DNA of 64,000 nucleotides, taken from NCBI GenBank assembly GCA_019359095.1, contig JAHHHZ010000031.1, positions 34,692 to 98,691 of the forward strand, in the 5' to 3' direction. The translations under genes were made by a program, and so were the position numbers. Numbering within the stretch: the stretch's first letter is position 1; every line of letters begins with the position of its first letter. This DNA comes from Pleurocapsa minor HA4230-MV1 (GTDB lineage: Bacteria > Cyanobacteriota > Cyanobacteriia > Cyanobacteriales > Xenococcaceae). This document shows positions 25,063-34,104 of this stretch, one piece after another. The notes beneath the pieces were generated by a model. That model was not told where the DNA came from. It saw only the letters and a program-made list of their open reading frames with translations, and did no database searches.

Positions 25063-27291
25063 ATGAAATACCCAATTGTATTACAACACAGTGAAGAAGA
25101 TTGCGGGGCTGCTTGTCTGGCTACCGTTGCTAAACATTACGGACGCACCTTTGCCATTAGTCGAGTACGTGAAGCAGTTGGTACGGGTGCTAGAGGGACT
25201 ACTTTATTAGGTTTAAATCGAGGTGCAGAGACTTTCGGCTTTAATGTGCGTCAAGTTAAAGCAACTACAGAGATTATCGATCGCATCTCAGAAATTCCTC
25301 TACCAGCTATTATTCACTGGAAAGGCTACCATTGGATCGTTTTATACGGTAAAAAAGGGAAAAAATACGTTGTTGCTGACCCTGGCGTGGGTATTCGTTA
25401 TCTAACTCGTCGTGAGTTGACTGTCGGTTGGGGCAACGGAGTCATGTTGTTACTTTCTCCCGATGATAGTCGTTTCTATGAACAGGAAGAAGATGATAAA
25501 GGAAGTTTTGGCGGTTTTGGACGCTATCTCAAACGAGTATTACCCTACCGTTGGATTTTATTTCAGGCGATCGCCATTAATTTTGCGGTAGGATTGCTGT
25601 CTCTAGCTTCACCGATCATGATGCAATTGCTGACAGATGATGTTTTAGTCAGAGGCGATACCCAATTACTCGCTACAGTGGCGATCGCCGTGATTGTAAT
25701 GAACGTATTTAGAACTGTGGTTGGTTTAGTGCAGTCGCACCTAATTGGTCATTTTGGACAGAAGTTGCAATTGGGACTAATTTATGAGTACGGACGCAAA
25801 TTACTCCATTTACCCCTGTCTTATTTTGAAGGTAGACGCAGTGGCGAAGTAGTTAGTCGGATTTCTGATGTCGGGGCAATTAATGATCTGGTGTCGCAAA
25901 TCGTGCTTGGTTTACCCAGTCAATTCTTTATTGCGGTGGTTTCTCTAGCCATGATGTTGTTTTATAGTTGGCAACTCAGCGTCGCTTCAATTGTGGCTTT
26001 TATTATTGTTACTCTGGTCAACTTAGTCTTTCTACCTGCCCTGCGTCAAAAGACTCGCAGTCAAATTGTTTTAGGTACAGAAAATCAAGGCTTTTTAGTG
26101 GAAACCTTTCGCGGGGTACAGGTACTCAAAACCACTCAAGCTACACCCCAAGCTTGGCAAGAATATCAAGGTAATTATGGTCGCTTGGCTAATCTGGGCT
26201 GGAGTACCATGAAACTGGGTCTTTACAGTGGTAGCATCACCAGCGTCTTGTCTAGCTTCACCTCCGTCAGCTTGTTGTGGTTGGGCAGCTATCTCGTAAT
26301 TAAAGGGGATTTAAGTATTGGTCAATTGCTGGCATATAACGGCATGAGTGGTAATTTTCTGGGATTTTTAGGCAGTGCCATCGGACTAGCTGACGAATTT
26401 ATTACCGCACAAGTAGTCATTCAACGCCTGACAGAAGTAATTGAAGCTACTCCCGAAGATGAAAATGACTTTAAAAAACCTTGGGCAGAACTTCCTGGGA
26501 ACACCGATATTGTCTGTCAGAACTTAAATTTTCATCATGCTGGCAGAGTCGATTTATTAAAAGATTTTTCCTTAACTATTCCTAGTGGTAAAGTTGTCGC
26601 TTTAATTGGTCAATCTGGTTGTGGTAAAAGTACCCTCGCGAAATTGATTGCAGGTTTATATTCAGTACAATCTGGTAATCTCCGCTACGGTATTTATAAT
26701 CAACAAGACTTGTCTTTAGAATGTCTGCGTCAACAGGTAGTACTTTTACCCCAAGAAGCCCACTTTTGGAGTCGTTCAATTATTGATAACTTTCGTTTCA
26801 GTTATCCCGATGTCACCTTTGAACAAATAGTCAAAGCTTGCCAAATCGCTGGTGCTGATGAATTTATTAGCGAATTACCCGATAAATATCAAACAGTACT
26901 AGGAGAATTCGGCGCCAACCTTTCTGGTGGTCAAAAACAACGACTGGCGATCGCTAGATCCATAGTTACCGATCCACCAGTCCTAATTTTAGATGAATCT
27001 ACTGGCGCACTCGATCCAGTCAGTGAAGCACGAGTATTAAAACAATTATTTGCTCATCGACAAGGCAAAACCACTATTCTAATTAGTCATCGCCCCAGAG
27101 TAATCGTCCGTGCTGATTGGGTGGTGATGCTAGAGAAAGGAGAACTAAAAGTTCAAGGTACTCCCGAACAATTACGCTCTATGGGGGGCGATCATTTAGA
27201 TTTCCTCGACGACTATATCCCTACAGACAAACCCCTGGTGGCATTATCCAGCAATAGTCATCTAAACGGACATTCTCTCTCTCTCCACTAA
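25063..27291 (+). CDS. C39-peptidase ABC exporter (PCAT)
   Basis: A 742-residue peptidase-containing ABC transporter that cuts Gly-Gly leaders and exports the core. The C39 domain occupies about 1-125: Cys14 in EEDCGAACLATVAKHYG, His90 in GYHWIVLYG and Asp106 in VADPG make the catalytic set. The membrane domain is about 165-450. The ATPase has GQSGCGKSTLAKLIAGLY (Walker A), LSGGQKQRLAIARSI (signature), VLILDESTGALD (Walker B) and ISHRP (switch His). It works as a homodimer in the inner membrane with an HlyD-type adaptor, encoded 89 bases downstream. The nearby leader peptides are the obvious substrates. Confidence 0.95.
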   Translation: MKYPIVLQHSEEDCGAACLATVAKHYGRTFAISRVREAVGTGARGTTLLGLNRGAETFGFNVRQVKATTEIIDRISEIPLPAIIHWKGYHWIVLYGKKGKKYVVADPGVGIRYLTRRELTVGWGNGVMLLLSPDDSRFYEQEEDDKGSFGGFGRYLKRVLPYRWILFQAIAINFAVGLLSLASPIMMQLLTDDVLVRGDTQLLATVAIAVIVMNVFRTVVGLVQSHLIGHFGQKLQLGLIYEYGRKLLHLPLSYFEGRRSGEVVSRISDVGAINDLVSQIVLGLPSQFFIAVVSLAMMLFYSWQLSVASIVAFIIVTLVNLVFLPALRQKTRSQIVLGTENQGFLVETFRGVQVLKTTQATPQAWQEYQGNYGRLANLGWSTMKLGLYSGSITSVLSSFTSVSLLWLGSYLVIKGDLSIGQLLAYNGMSGNFLGFLGSAIGLADEFITAQVVIQRLTEVIEATPEDENDFKKPWAELPGNTDIVCQNLNFHHAGRVDLLKDFSLTIPSGKVVALIGQSGCGKSTLAKLIAGLYSVQSGNLRYGIYNQQDLSLECLRQQVVLLPQEAHFWSRSIIDNFRFSYPDVTFEQIVKACQIAGADEFISELPDKYQTVLGEFGANLSGGQKQRLAIARSIVTDPPVLILDESTGALDPVSEARVLKQLFAHRQGKTTILISHRPRVIVRADWVVMLEKGELKVQGTPEQLRSMGGDHLDFLDDYIPTDKPLVALSSNSHLNGHSLSLH

Positions 27292-27310
27292 CTTTCTACA
27301 ACTAATTTAT

Positions 27311-27370
27311 TACCCATTACTCGTTACTCGTTACTCGTTACTCGTTACTCATTACCCACTACCCACTACC
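27311..27370. repeat. TTACTCG/TTACCCA short tandem repeat
   Basis: About seven imperfect heptamer repeats (TTACTCG, then TACCCAC) fill the gap between the transporter and the adaptor gene. Simple-sequence expansion; no CRISPR-like spacers. Confidence 0.6.
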
Positions 27371-27380
27371 TATTCCCGCC

Positions 27381-28754
27381 ATGCTTACTAATCCTCCCAA
27401 CCTCCCCTCTGTTCGAGAAGACGAATTTCTACCTCCAATTAGTGGTTGGACTACCTTTGGTGGACTGTTTATCGTCGCTATCGTTGCCTTAGCATTTCCC
27501 ATTGCTTCTGTGGCTAAATACAAAGAAACTGTCAAAGTACAAGCCCTAATTCGTCCTGAAGGTGAATTACGTCTAGTTCAAGCTGCTACAGAAGGTCAAG
27601 TGATGAGTATTGCCGTCAAAGGTAATCAAATTGTTCAACGAGGAGATGTCATTGCAACCATCAACGACTCTCGTTTGCAAACTCAAAAAAGCCAATTACA
27701 AGACAGCATTCAACAATCACGATTACAGCAGGTACAAATTAACGCCCAAACTAATGCTCTTAATAGCCAAATTTTAGCCGAAACTGACCGTATCAAGGGA
27801 AATGTGGCGGGCGCGATCGCCGAACACCAGCGCATTCAACGGGAATATCAGGATAAACAAATTACGACCAAAACGGCAGTTCAAGAAACCGAATCAAGCC
27901 TCAAAGCAGCAGAAGCAGCTTTAAATGCAGCGCAAGCTAAATTAAATCGTTATCGCAGTGCAGCCAAACAAGGAGCAATTTCTCACGATCAATTAGAGGA
28001 AGTAAAATTAGCCTTTCAGCAACAACAACAAGCAGTGGAAGCAGCCAAAGCTAAATTAGCAGGGGCGCAAACTGCCATAAATCCTAGTAATGCGGAAATT
28101 GCGATCGCCACTTCTCGCATTACCGAAGCTGAAGCTACAGGGAAAACTAGTCTGGCTACTTTAGCGAAAGAAAAAGAAGCTCTGATTCAACAGCAAATTG
28201 AAATCAATAAGCAGTTAGACAAAGACACCCGCGATTTGCAACAAGTCAATACCGATCTTCAGCAAACTATCATCACTGCTACCACCGACGGTATTGTTTC
28301 TAAGCTTAATCTGCGTAATCCTGGTCAAACGGTACGTCCAGGGGAAGAAATTGCCCAAATCGCTCCTAGTAATAGCAAACTAACGATCAAAGCTTCAGTT
28401 CCTGCCAAAGAAATAGGTAAACTAAAAAAAGGTCAAACAGCCCAAATGCGAGTATCCGCTTGTCCTTATTCCGATTACGGTACTCTTAAAGGAACAGTTA
28501 CAGCGATCGCTCCTGATGCAGCTTTTCCTCAACCTGATAATTCTCATACCTCTTCTACCGCTAATACTCCTAGTCAACAAACGGGTGCAGCTTTTTATGA
28601 GGTGGCAATTGAGCCTAATAATCGTTCTTTAGGCAAGGGGAATAATCAATGTGCGATTCAATTGGGTATGGAAGGGCAAACCGATATTGTTACCAGAGAA
28701 GAAACCGTCATGAAATTTTTGCTGAGAAAAGCTAGATTAACTACCAATTTGTAA
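27381..28754 (+). CDS. HlyD family periplasmic adaptor
   Basis: A 457-residue membrane-fusion protein. One membrane segment lies near residues 25-45 (FGGLFIVAIVALAFPIASVA). A lipoyl-type half-motif follows (VQAATEGQVMSIAVKGNQIVQRGD), then a long alpha-helical hairpin rich in Gln, Ala and Glu (about 100-300). The second lipoyl half is ITATTDGIVSKLNLRNPGQTVRPGE, followed by a beta-barrel (LTIKASVPAKEIGKLKKGQ). It would link the C39 exporter to an outer-membrane TolC-type channel, which is not in the window. Same direction as the transporter, so probably one operon. Confidence 0.93.
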   Translation: MLTNPPNLPSVREDEFLPPISGWTTFGGLFIVAIVALAFPIASVAKYKETVKVQALIRPEGELRLVQAATEGQVMSIAVKGNQIVQRGDVIATINDSRLQTQKSQLQDSIQQSRLQQVQINAQTNALNSQILAETDRIKGNVAGAIAEHQRIQREYQDKQITTKTAVQETESSLKAAEAALNAAQAKLNRYRSAAKQGAISHDQLEEVKLAFQQQQQAVEAAKAKLAGAQTAINPSNAEIAIATSRITEAEATGKTSLATLAKEKEALIQQQIEINKQLDKDTRDLQQVNTDLQQTIITATTDGIVSKLNLRNPGQTVRPGEEIAQIAPSNSKLTIKASVPAKEIGKLKKGQTAQMRVSACPYSDYGTLKGTVTAIAPDAAFPQPDNSHTSSTANTPSQQTGAAFYEVAIEPNNRSLGKGNNQCAIQLGMEGQTDIVTREETVMKFLLRKARLTTNL

Positions 28755-28804
28755 ATTCTTTCATTATCAATAAAAACTTAAGTTGCTATAAGTGTAATAG
28801 TAAA

Positions 28805-29242
28805 ATGAACGAACATTGTGTAATTCCTGTAATTAAAACCCCCAAGGATTATCAAGCTTATCGAATTAGTCCTCAAGATAGTAATCGTCTGGCGCTCATT
28901 TTCGACCCTAGTAATGCACATAATTCATTAACTGTGTGCGTAGAGATTTTTGATGTCGGTGGTGCGACTCCTCCTAACCGTCATAATTTTGCTGTAGAAA
29001 TGTTTTTTATTCTCAAGGGTGAAGGCATGGCAATATGCGATGGTAAAGAAATACCTCTGCACAGTGGCGATAGTGTATTAATTCCCAAAACAGGGACTCA
29101 CTTGATTAAAAATACGGGTTCAGAACGTTTGTATGCTTTGTGTATCATGGTTCCTGATGAGAATTTTTCGGCGTTGATTCGTAACGGAATAAGTGCAACG
29201 TTAGACGAACAGGATTTAAACATATTAACTCGTATTGATTAG
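28805..29242 (+). CDS. Cupin domain protein
   Basis: A 145-residue single-domain cupin. Motif 1 (RHNFAVEMFFILKGEGMAIC) holds one His and Glu, and motif 2 (LIPKTGTHLIKNTG) holds the second His; these bind a metal in most cupins. Earlier residues (LTVCVEIFDVGGATPPNRH) match the entry strand of small cupin-2 proteins. The substrate is unknown. It is 50 bases after the adaptor gene in the same direction and may be part of the export operon, perhaps modifying or sensing, but this is inference. Confidence 0.85.
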   Translation: MNEHCVIPVIKTPKDYQAYRISPQDSNRLALIFDPSNAHNSLTVCVEIFDVGGATPPNRHNFAVEMFFILKGEGMAICDGKEIPLHSGDSVLIPKTGTHLIKNTGSERLYALCIMVPDENFSALIRNGISATLDEQDLNILTRID

Positions 29243-29340
29243 ACTCTTTCAGTAGGAATAAATCAGTATTGCTGTCTACCCAATCAAGAAATATCAATGT
29301 TTAATGATGGATGGTAAATACTTTCAACTCAGATTAAATT

Positions 29341-29946
29341 ATGTCCGCAGGGTCATTCAAACAAGATGGTTTAAACTGGCGCATCAATTTAATTAAGCAA
29401 AGGTTTGGTGAATGGATGGAATATCAAACCTCTCAGTTAAATCCTGATTGGGACTTCGCCTCTTTTCAAAAGACGCTGCTATGGCAAATTATCAAATTTT
29501 GCCTGTGGTCAACGATCGCCATCTTGCTGGTTTGGATCGCGTGGCAACTGTGGTTACTTTTACGTCTCTACTGGAAACGTTGGCAAAGAACAAGCGATCG
29601 CCATGCTAATTTCACCTCTCCTACCCAAACAACTCAACTATCAGCAGCCGATTGGGTAGAGCGATCGCAATCTGCCAGAGTAGACGGTAACTATCATCTG
29701 GCAATTATTTGTCTCTATCAGGCAATGTTAAAGCTGTTGGATGAACGAGGGATAATTCCGACTCAGCTAAGTCTCACGGATCAAGAATATCGGCGATCGC
29801 TCTTGAAAATTGCCGTTACTTCTTTAAACTCCTACGAACTATTATTATCAATTCACCAAAGACTGTGTTTCAGTCAAGCTGAGGCAGATCGAGCCTTATT
29901 TGAAGAGTGCCAGCAAGCTTATCAACAGATCGAAGTTAAACATTAA
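29341..29946 (+). CDS. DUF4129 domain membrane protein
   Basis: A 201-residue protein with one membrane segment near 48-75 (LLWQIIKFCLWSTIAILLVW). The cytoplasmic C-terminal DUF4129 region contains WVERSQSARVDGNYHLAIIC, LYQAMLKLLDERGIIPTQLS, LTDQEYRRSL and RLCFSQAEADRALFEEC. In cyanobacteria and actinobacteria this domain is paired with DUF4350 proteins, as here (22 bases downstream), and often with MoxR/DUF58 genes, which are absent. The function is unknown; a role in envelope protein assembly is only a guess. Confidence 0.85.
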   Translation: MSAGSFKQDGLNWRINLIKQRFGEWMEYQTSQLNPDWDFASFQKTLLWQIIKFCLWSTIAILLVWIAWQLWLLLRLYWKRWQRTSDRHANFTSPTQTTQLSAADWVERSQSARVDGNYHLAIICLYQAMLKLLDERGIIPTQLSLTDQEYRRSLLKIAVTSLNSYELLLSIHQRLCFSQAEADRALFEECQQAYQQIEVKH

Positions 29947-29967
29947 TATTTTACAACTTGCTCAATA

Positions 29968-31080
29968 ATGCCAAATTTTCGTCAACGCAAATGGTTATGG
30001 ATGGGAATTGCGATCGCGGTAATAATTATTTTAACTCTGGTTGCTGCACCTAATAGTGGTCGGAATGATAGTGGTTCAACTTATGGCAAAAGTCCTGATG
30101 GTTATGGCGCTTGGTATGAATACATGTCCAAAAAAGAAATTCCGCTTAAGCGTTGGCGTAAACCTTTTGCGCAGTTCATTGAAGCTGATGTACAAGATGC
30201 CACCTATCTTAAGATTCTGAGTCAAAGTGATTATTTACTGAGTTTAGAAGGCATATCTTCAACTGAATCAAACTGGATCGGCCAAGGAAATACTCTAGTC
30301 ATCATCGGCAAGTCTGAACCAGCTACGGCTGCACCCTTCAACAGTTCAATTCCCTATCGCCAACAGACTCTATCTAACGATCAAATCAAAATAGCCACTA
30401 CTCGTCGTTTTCGAGGGGGACAACAAAGTATTCTCCAGGATCGTTACGGTGCAATAGTCTGGCAAGAACAAATTGGCAAGGGAAAAATCATTTACTGTAC
30501 GACTCCCTATTTAGCTGCTAACGCCTATCAAGACAATCTCGACAACTATCAATTTCTGGCAGACTTAGTAAGCGATCGTCAAAGCATTTGGGTAGATGAA
30601 TACATTCATGGTTACAAAGACAAAGAAAGCATTGCTAAAGAACAACAAGCCGATCTTCTCAGTTACTTAGCTAAAACCCCTTGGTTCTTCTTTTTGATTC
30701 AAACAATCCTCATTGCCATAGTTGCTGCCTTTGCTGCCTTTCGTCGCTTTGGTCTACCAATTAAGCCCAGAACGGCGATCGCCGATAATAGTACCGCCTA
30801 TATTGATGCTTTAGCAGGAGTCTTAGAGAAAGCCAATAGTACAGATTTTGTCGTAGAAGCGATCGCCAAAGATGAACAGCGCAAGCTGCAACAAGCTTTA
30901 GGGTTGGGTAAATCTTTGGTTGACGAGCAAACCTTAATTACAGCCTATAAACAGCAGCGAGGAGACACAGTTGTAGATTTAAGTCAATTATTACGGGTTA
31001 GTAATGCGGGAAAGAAAATTAGTGATGCTCAATTAATTACCTGGATTCAAAAGTGGCAGAAATTAAATCAAAGTAGTTAA
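29968..31080 (+). CDS. DUF4350 domain membrane protein
   Basis: A 370-residue protein with an N-terminal membrane anchor (LWMGIAIAVIIILTLVAA, about 9-26). An extracytoplasmic DUF4350 domain follows (SPDGYGAWYEYMSKKEIPLKRW; IGKGKIIYCTTPYLAANAYQ, resembling a GATase-like fold), then a second membrane segment near 232-258 (TPWFFFLIQTILIAIVAAFA). The cytoplasmic tail starts at RRFGLPIKPRTAIA. It forms a two-gene operon with the DUF4129 gene. Function unknown. Confidence 0.87.
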   Translation: MPNFRQRKWLWMGIAIAVIIILTLVAAPNSGRNDSGSTYGKSPDGYGAWYEYMSKKEIPLKRWRKPFAQFIEADVQDATYLKILSQSDYLLSLEGISSTESNWIGQGNTLVIIGKSEPATAAPFNSSIPYRQQTLSNDQIKIATTRRFRGGQQSILQDRYGAIVWQEQIGKGKIIYCTTPYLAANAYQDNLDNYQFLADLVSDRQSIWVDEYIHGYKDKESIAKEQQADLLSYLAKTPWFFFLIQTILIAIVAAFAAFRRFGLPIKPRTAIADNSTAYIDALAGVLEKANSTDFVVEAIAKDEQRKLQQALGLGKSLVDEQTLITAYKQQRGDTVVDLSQLLRVSNAGKKISDAQLITWIQKWQKLNQSS

Positions 31081-31095
31081 GCGATCGTTTTTTGT

Positions 31096-31143
31096 CTCGC
31101 GCAAAGACGTTTATCCCGCTTAGTTTGGGGCAAAGACGCAAAG
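31096..31143. repeat. Exact inverted copy of the 48-bp repeat at 2971-3018
   Basis: All 48 bases are the reverse complement of 2971-3018. It lies between the DUF4350 gene and the HicAB pair, near the left edge of the Dnd island. A related CGCCAAGACGCAGAGACGCAAAG tract, less conserved, is at about 40224-40248, beyond the right edge. Confidence 0.7.
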
Positions 31144-31298
31144 GTACAAAGAAGTTTTTTTAGTGAAGGCAATTATAAGTAAGTTTATTGAATTATGGGA
31201 ATAATAGATATTAAGTTAATTCATATTTATCAGTATTCAATTGAATTTACAAAATATCCAGATCCAAGATCATTATAAAAGCGATCGCAATAATTTAA

Positions 31299-31526
31299 TT
31301 ATTTTGTATTTTGTAAGATAAGAGGTTGAGGAATCTCGTCACCATCTTCTTCTAACATTAATAAATGTACCCTACTTGCTTCTTTGATTTGCGCGATCGC
31401 TTTTTCTTGGGTTTCTTCATGTGCCATAATTCCTAATTCTAAGCACTCAGCGATATATGCTTCATCTTCTGGTGAATAGCTAACTACATAGGAGTAATGT
31501 TTAATATATTCGTTGATTTTATTCAT
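31299..31526 (-). CDS. hicB: HicB family antitoxin
   Basis: A 75-residue protein with the partial RNase-H-like HicB fold: YVVSYSPEDEAYIAECLELG, IMAHEETQEKAIAQIKEASR and a short C-terminal tail. It would bind and inactivate the HicA encoded 10 bases upstream in the same operon, and may repress the operon. No clear DNA-binding domain follows, so it is the short type. Toxin first, antitoxin second is the usual HicAB order. Confidence 0.8.
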   Translation of the reverse strand: MNKINEYIKHYSYVVSYSPEDEAYIAECLELGIMAHEETQEKAIAQIKEASRVHLLMLEEDGDEIPQPLILQNTK

Positions 31527-31536
31527 TATTTTTATT

Positions 31537-31782
31537 TTATTGTATCTCTTTTAGTTTAATTAATGCTTCTTTAACTTGCTTAACTTGATATGGTTTTGCT
31601 TTCCCACCTTTTCCTTGCTGAAGATTGATTCTTGGTTTTCCTTGCCAGGGAGTTTTAAACGGATAGTGACTTGTTCCTCTATTTCTTGGTTTGCCAAAAA
31701 ACTTTTCGGTTATAGTTAATAAACGGGTGAATCTAATGTTAGTTTCGCTTTTCAGTTCTACCAGGGCTTCATCAATATCCAT
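31537..31782 (-). CDS. hicA: HicA-like toxin
   Basis: An 81-residue basic protein of the long HicA-like group: FGKPRNRGTSHYPFKTPWQG with the candidate catalytic His, then KPRINLQQGKGGKAKPYQVK and a C-terminal helix. HicA proteins are mRNA interferases with a double-stranded-RNA-binding-like fold. The pairing with hicB supports the call. It faces away from the Dnd genes, whose first start codon is only 68 bases off, so the two operons share one divergent promoter region. Confidence 0.78.
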   Translation of the reverse strand: MDIDEALVELKSETNIRFTRLLTITEKFFGKPRNRGTSHYPFKTPWQGKPRINLQQGKGGKAKPYQVKQVKEALIKLKEIQ

Positions 31783-31849
31783 CTAATTGGAATGCTAAAA
31801 TTCACGTAGTGTTGTCAATAAATTATATATTTTTAAGTATTTTATTTAG

Positions 31850-33910
31850 TTGAGTTTACCAAATATAGATATTAAAGATCATTATCGTAGTGATCGCAAT
31901 AATTTAATTGAAGATTTTTATATTCCTTGTCTATCGAAAACTATTTCCTATAGTCGAGCAGTGGGATATTTTTCTAGTACTTCTATTGTAGCTATTTCTC
32001 AAGGGCTAGCTGCTTTAATTGAAGCTGGTGGTAAAATGCGTTTGGTAGCATCTCCTTATCTTTCTCGTGAAGATATCCAAGCCATAGATAAGGGCTTAAA
32101 ACAGAGAGAAGAAGTTGTTAGTTCAGCCATTATTAAAGAATTTGAAATCGTCTCACGAGATAGACTAGCTTGTTTATCTTGGTTGCTAAGTCAGAAAATA
32201 TTAGAGATTAAATTAGCAGTAGCTAATAATTTTGATGCTCCTGGTCTTTATCATGAAAAGATTGGAATTTTAGCAGATAATAATGATAATAAAATAGCAT
32301 TTACAGGTTCAATTAATGAGACAAAATCGGGCCTGATTGACAATTTTGAAAATATTGAAGTTTTTTGTTCTTGGCGAGGAGAAGAGGCAAAAAGAGTTAA
32401 CCGAATTGATGAAAATTTTGCAAAACTATGGTCTAATAAAACTTACAATGCAGAAATTATTAGTTTCCCCGAAGCAGCAGCCCGTAAGTTATTAGAATAT
32501 CGTCCTGATATAAAACCAACAGTATCAGTCAAGCAAAAGGCAACATTAGTAGCAGAAAATAAAAGCAATTATCATACTGAAGAAGAAAGAAAATCGCTTC
32601 ACGGTTTAAATATTACTTTACGATCTTATCAAGAAATAGCTTTAGTTAATTTTCAGTCTGCTAATTATCAAGGAATTTTAGCAATGGCAACAGGGGCGGG
32701 TAAAACTATTACCGCCTTGGCTTGTGCTAGTAGCATACAAGATTTAGATTTAATTATTATCGTTGTGCCGATTAAAGATTTGGTCAAGCAATGGATGGAT
32801 GAGTTAGATAAACTGACTGATTTTTACTTTCCCATTGCAGCAGTAGGAAAATCTGAGATCTGGAGAAATACGCTATACAGGAAGTTGCGCTTAATTCATG
32901 GAAACGTACAAACGGTTAAAAGGCTGCCTACTGTTTTGGTAGGTACGTATAGCGGTTTATCTAAAACCACAGTTGCTGAACTTATTGAAGATGCTGGCGG
33001 TTTACCTCAAAAATCTTTAATTATTGCTGATGAAGTTCACACCGCAGGGGCAGAACAGTACCGCAGAATCTTAAGGGATGACTTTACCTACCGTTTGGGT
33101 TTATCCGCTACTCCCATACGTCCTCATGATGAAGAGGGAACAAATTTTGTTTTGAATTATTTTGGCAATGTTGTTTACGAGTTAGATTTAAAACGGGCTA
33201 TTAAGCTAGATATTCTCTGCCAATATGAATATTATGTTTATGTTGTCACCCTAACTGATGCCGAAAACGAGGAATATCAAAACCTGACCAAAAAAATTAC
33301 CAAATTACTTAGAAGCGGTAATGATCAAGTAAGGGTATCAATTAATCGCTTGACTATCGAGCGATCGCGTATTATTAAATCTGCCAATGATAAAATTAAT
33401 ATTCTTGATCTCATTATCCAAGATCACCCTTTAAATAAAGGCATGATCTATTGTGCCAATATCGATCAAGCAGATATGGTCTGTTATCGATTATCGCAAC
33501 AAGGAATGATAGTCTCTCGCTTTACTTCCAAAGAAGATAAGCAACGCCCTCAAATATTACACGAATTTAGTCAAGGTCGTCTTGATGCGTTAGTAGCCGT
33601 TAAATGTCTTGATGAAGGTATAAACATACCTGCTGCCCAAGAAGCCATAATATTAGCTAGCGACACATCAGAACGTCAGTTTATTCAACGTAGAGGCAGA
33701 ATTTTACGGAAAGCTGAAAGAAAAGAAAGGGCAACTTTGATTGATATACTTGTTGTACCACCTATAGGAGACGAACGAGTAAAATTAATTACATCTGAAG
33801 TAAAGAGAATTAAACATTTTGCCAAAACTGCTAGCAATAGAGCCTCAGTTATTACTAAGCTAGGAGATGAATTATCTCATTATGGTATTACTTATTCCGA
33901 TTTAATTTAA
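31850..33910 (+). CDS. Phosphorothioation-system restriction protein (PLD nuclease + helicase)
   Basis: A 686-residue fusion. Residues about 1-200 are phospholipase-D-like: SYSRAVGYFSSTS and the HKD-type motif HEKIGILAD (His135, Lys137, Asp143) with GSINET. Residues about 250-680 are a superfamily-2 helicase: ATGAGKT (280-286), DEVH (394-397), SAT (419-421), and QFIQRRGRILRKA. This matches my recollection of the DEAD/DEAH helicase named as a restriction enzyme of DNA phosphorothioation systems. It would attack DNA lacking the sulfur mark. The start is TTG 31850, which gives SLPNIDIKDHYRS. It is the first gene of a six-gene operon. Confidence 0.85.
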   Translation: MSLPNIDIKDHYRSDRNNLIEDFYIPCLSKTISYSRAVGYFSSTSIVAISQGLAALIEAGGKMRLVASPYLSREDIQAIDKGLKQREEVVSSAIIKEFEIVSRDRLACLSWLLSQKILEIKLAVANNFDAPGLYHEKIGILADNNDNKIAFTGSINETKSGLIDNFENIEVFCSWRGEEAKRVNRIDENFAKLWSNKTYNAEIISFPEAAARKLLEYRPDIKPTVSVKQKATLVAENKSNYHTEEERKSLHGLNITLRSYQEIALVNFQSANYQGILAMATGAGKTITALACASSIQDLDLIIIVVPIKDLVKQWMDELDKLTDFYFPIAAVGKSEIWRNTLYRKLRLIHGNVQTVKRLPTVLVGTYSGLSKTTVAELIEDAGGLPQKSLIIADEVHTAGAEQYRRILRDDFTYRLGLSATPIRPHDEEGTNFVLNYFGNVVYELDLKRAIKLDILCQYEYYVYVVTLTDAENEEYQNLTKKITKLLRSGNDQVRVSINRLTIERSRIIKSANDKINILDLIIQDHPLNKGMIYCANIDQADMVCYRLSQQGMIVSRFTSKEDKQRPQILHEFSQGRLDALVAVKCLDEGINIPAAQEAIILASDTSERQFIQRRGRILRKAERKERATLIDILVVPPIGDERVKLITSEVKRIKHFAKTASNRASVITKLGDELSHYGITYSDLI

Positions 33911-33926
33911 CTAGTTAAATAACTTT

Positions 33927-34088
33927 ATGGAAGAAAAAATCAAGGAACTTGCTAAAAAATATAATATACCTGCTTTTTTATTGAAAGAAGTAATTCAGAT
34001 GGAAAAAGACAAAGTAGTATTAAAAAATCGTCAGTTAGTTCCAAAAATAGCTCAACTAATTGAAAAATATTCAGAAGCATCAAATTGA
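33927..34088 (+). CDS. Small Dnd-island protein
   Basis: A 53-residue charged helical protein (starts MEEKIKELAKKYNIPAFLLK). It begins 16 bases after the helicase stop and ends 16 bases before the ATPase start, so it is embedded in the operon. It resembles, from memory, the short proteins annotated in databases as DNA modification system-associated small protein. No catalytic residue is visible; it may bridge or regulate neighbouring subunits. Confidence 0.6.
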   Translation: MEEKIKELAKKYNIPAFLLKEVIQMEKDKVVLKNRQLVPKIAQLIEKYSEASN

Positions 34089-34104
34089 ACGAGGATTTGA
34101 ATAA

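Noticed and set aside
27311..27370. Short direct repeats that might suggest a CRISPR array
   Set aside because: Units are 7 bases with no unique spacers; they are simple-sequence repeats.
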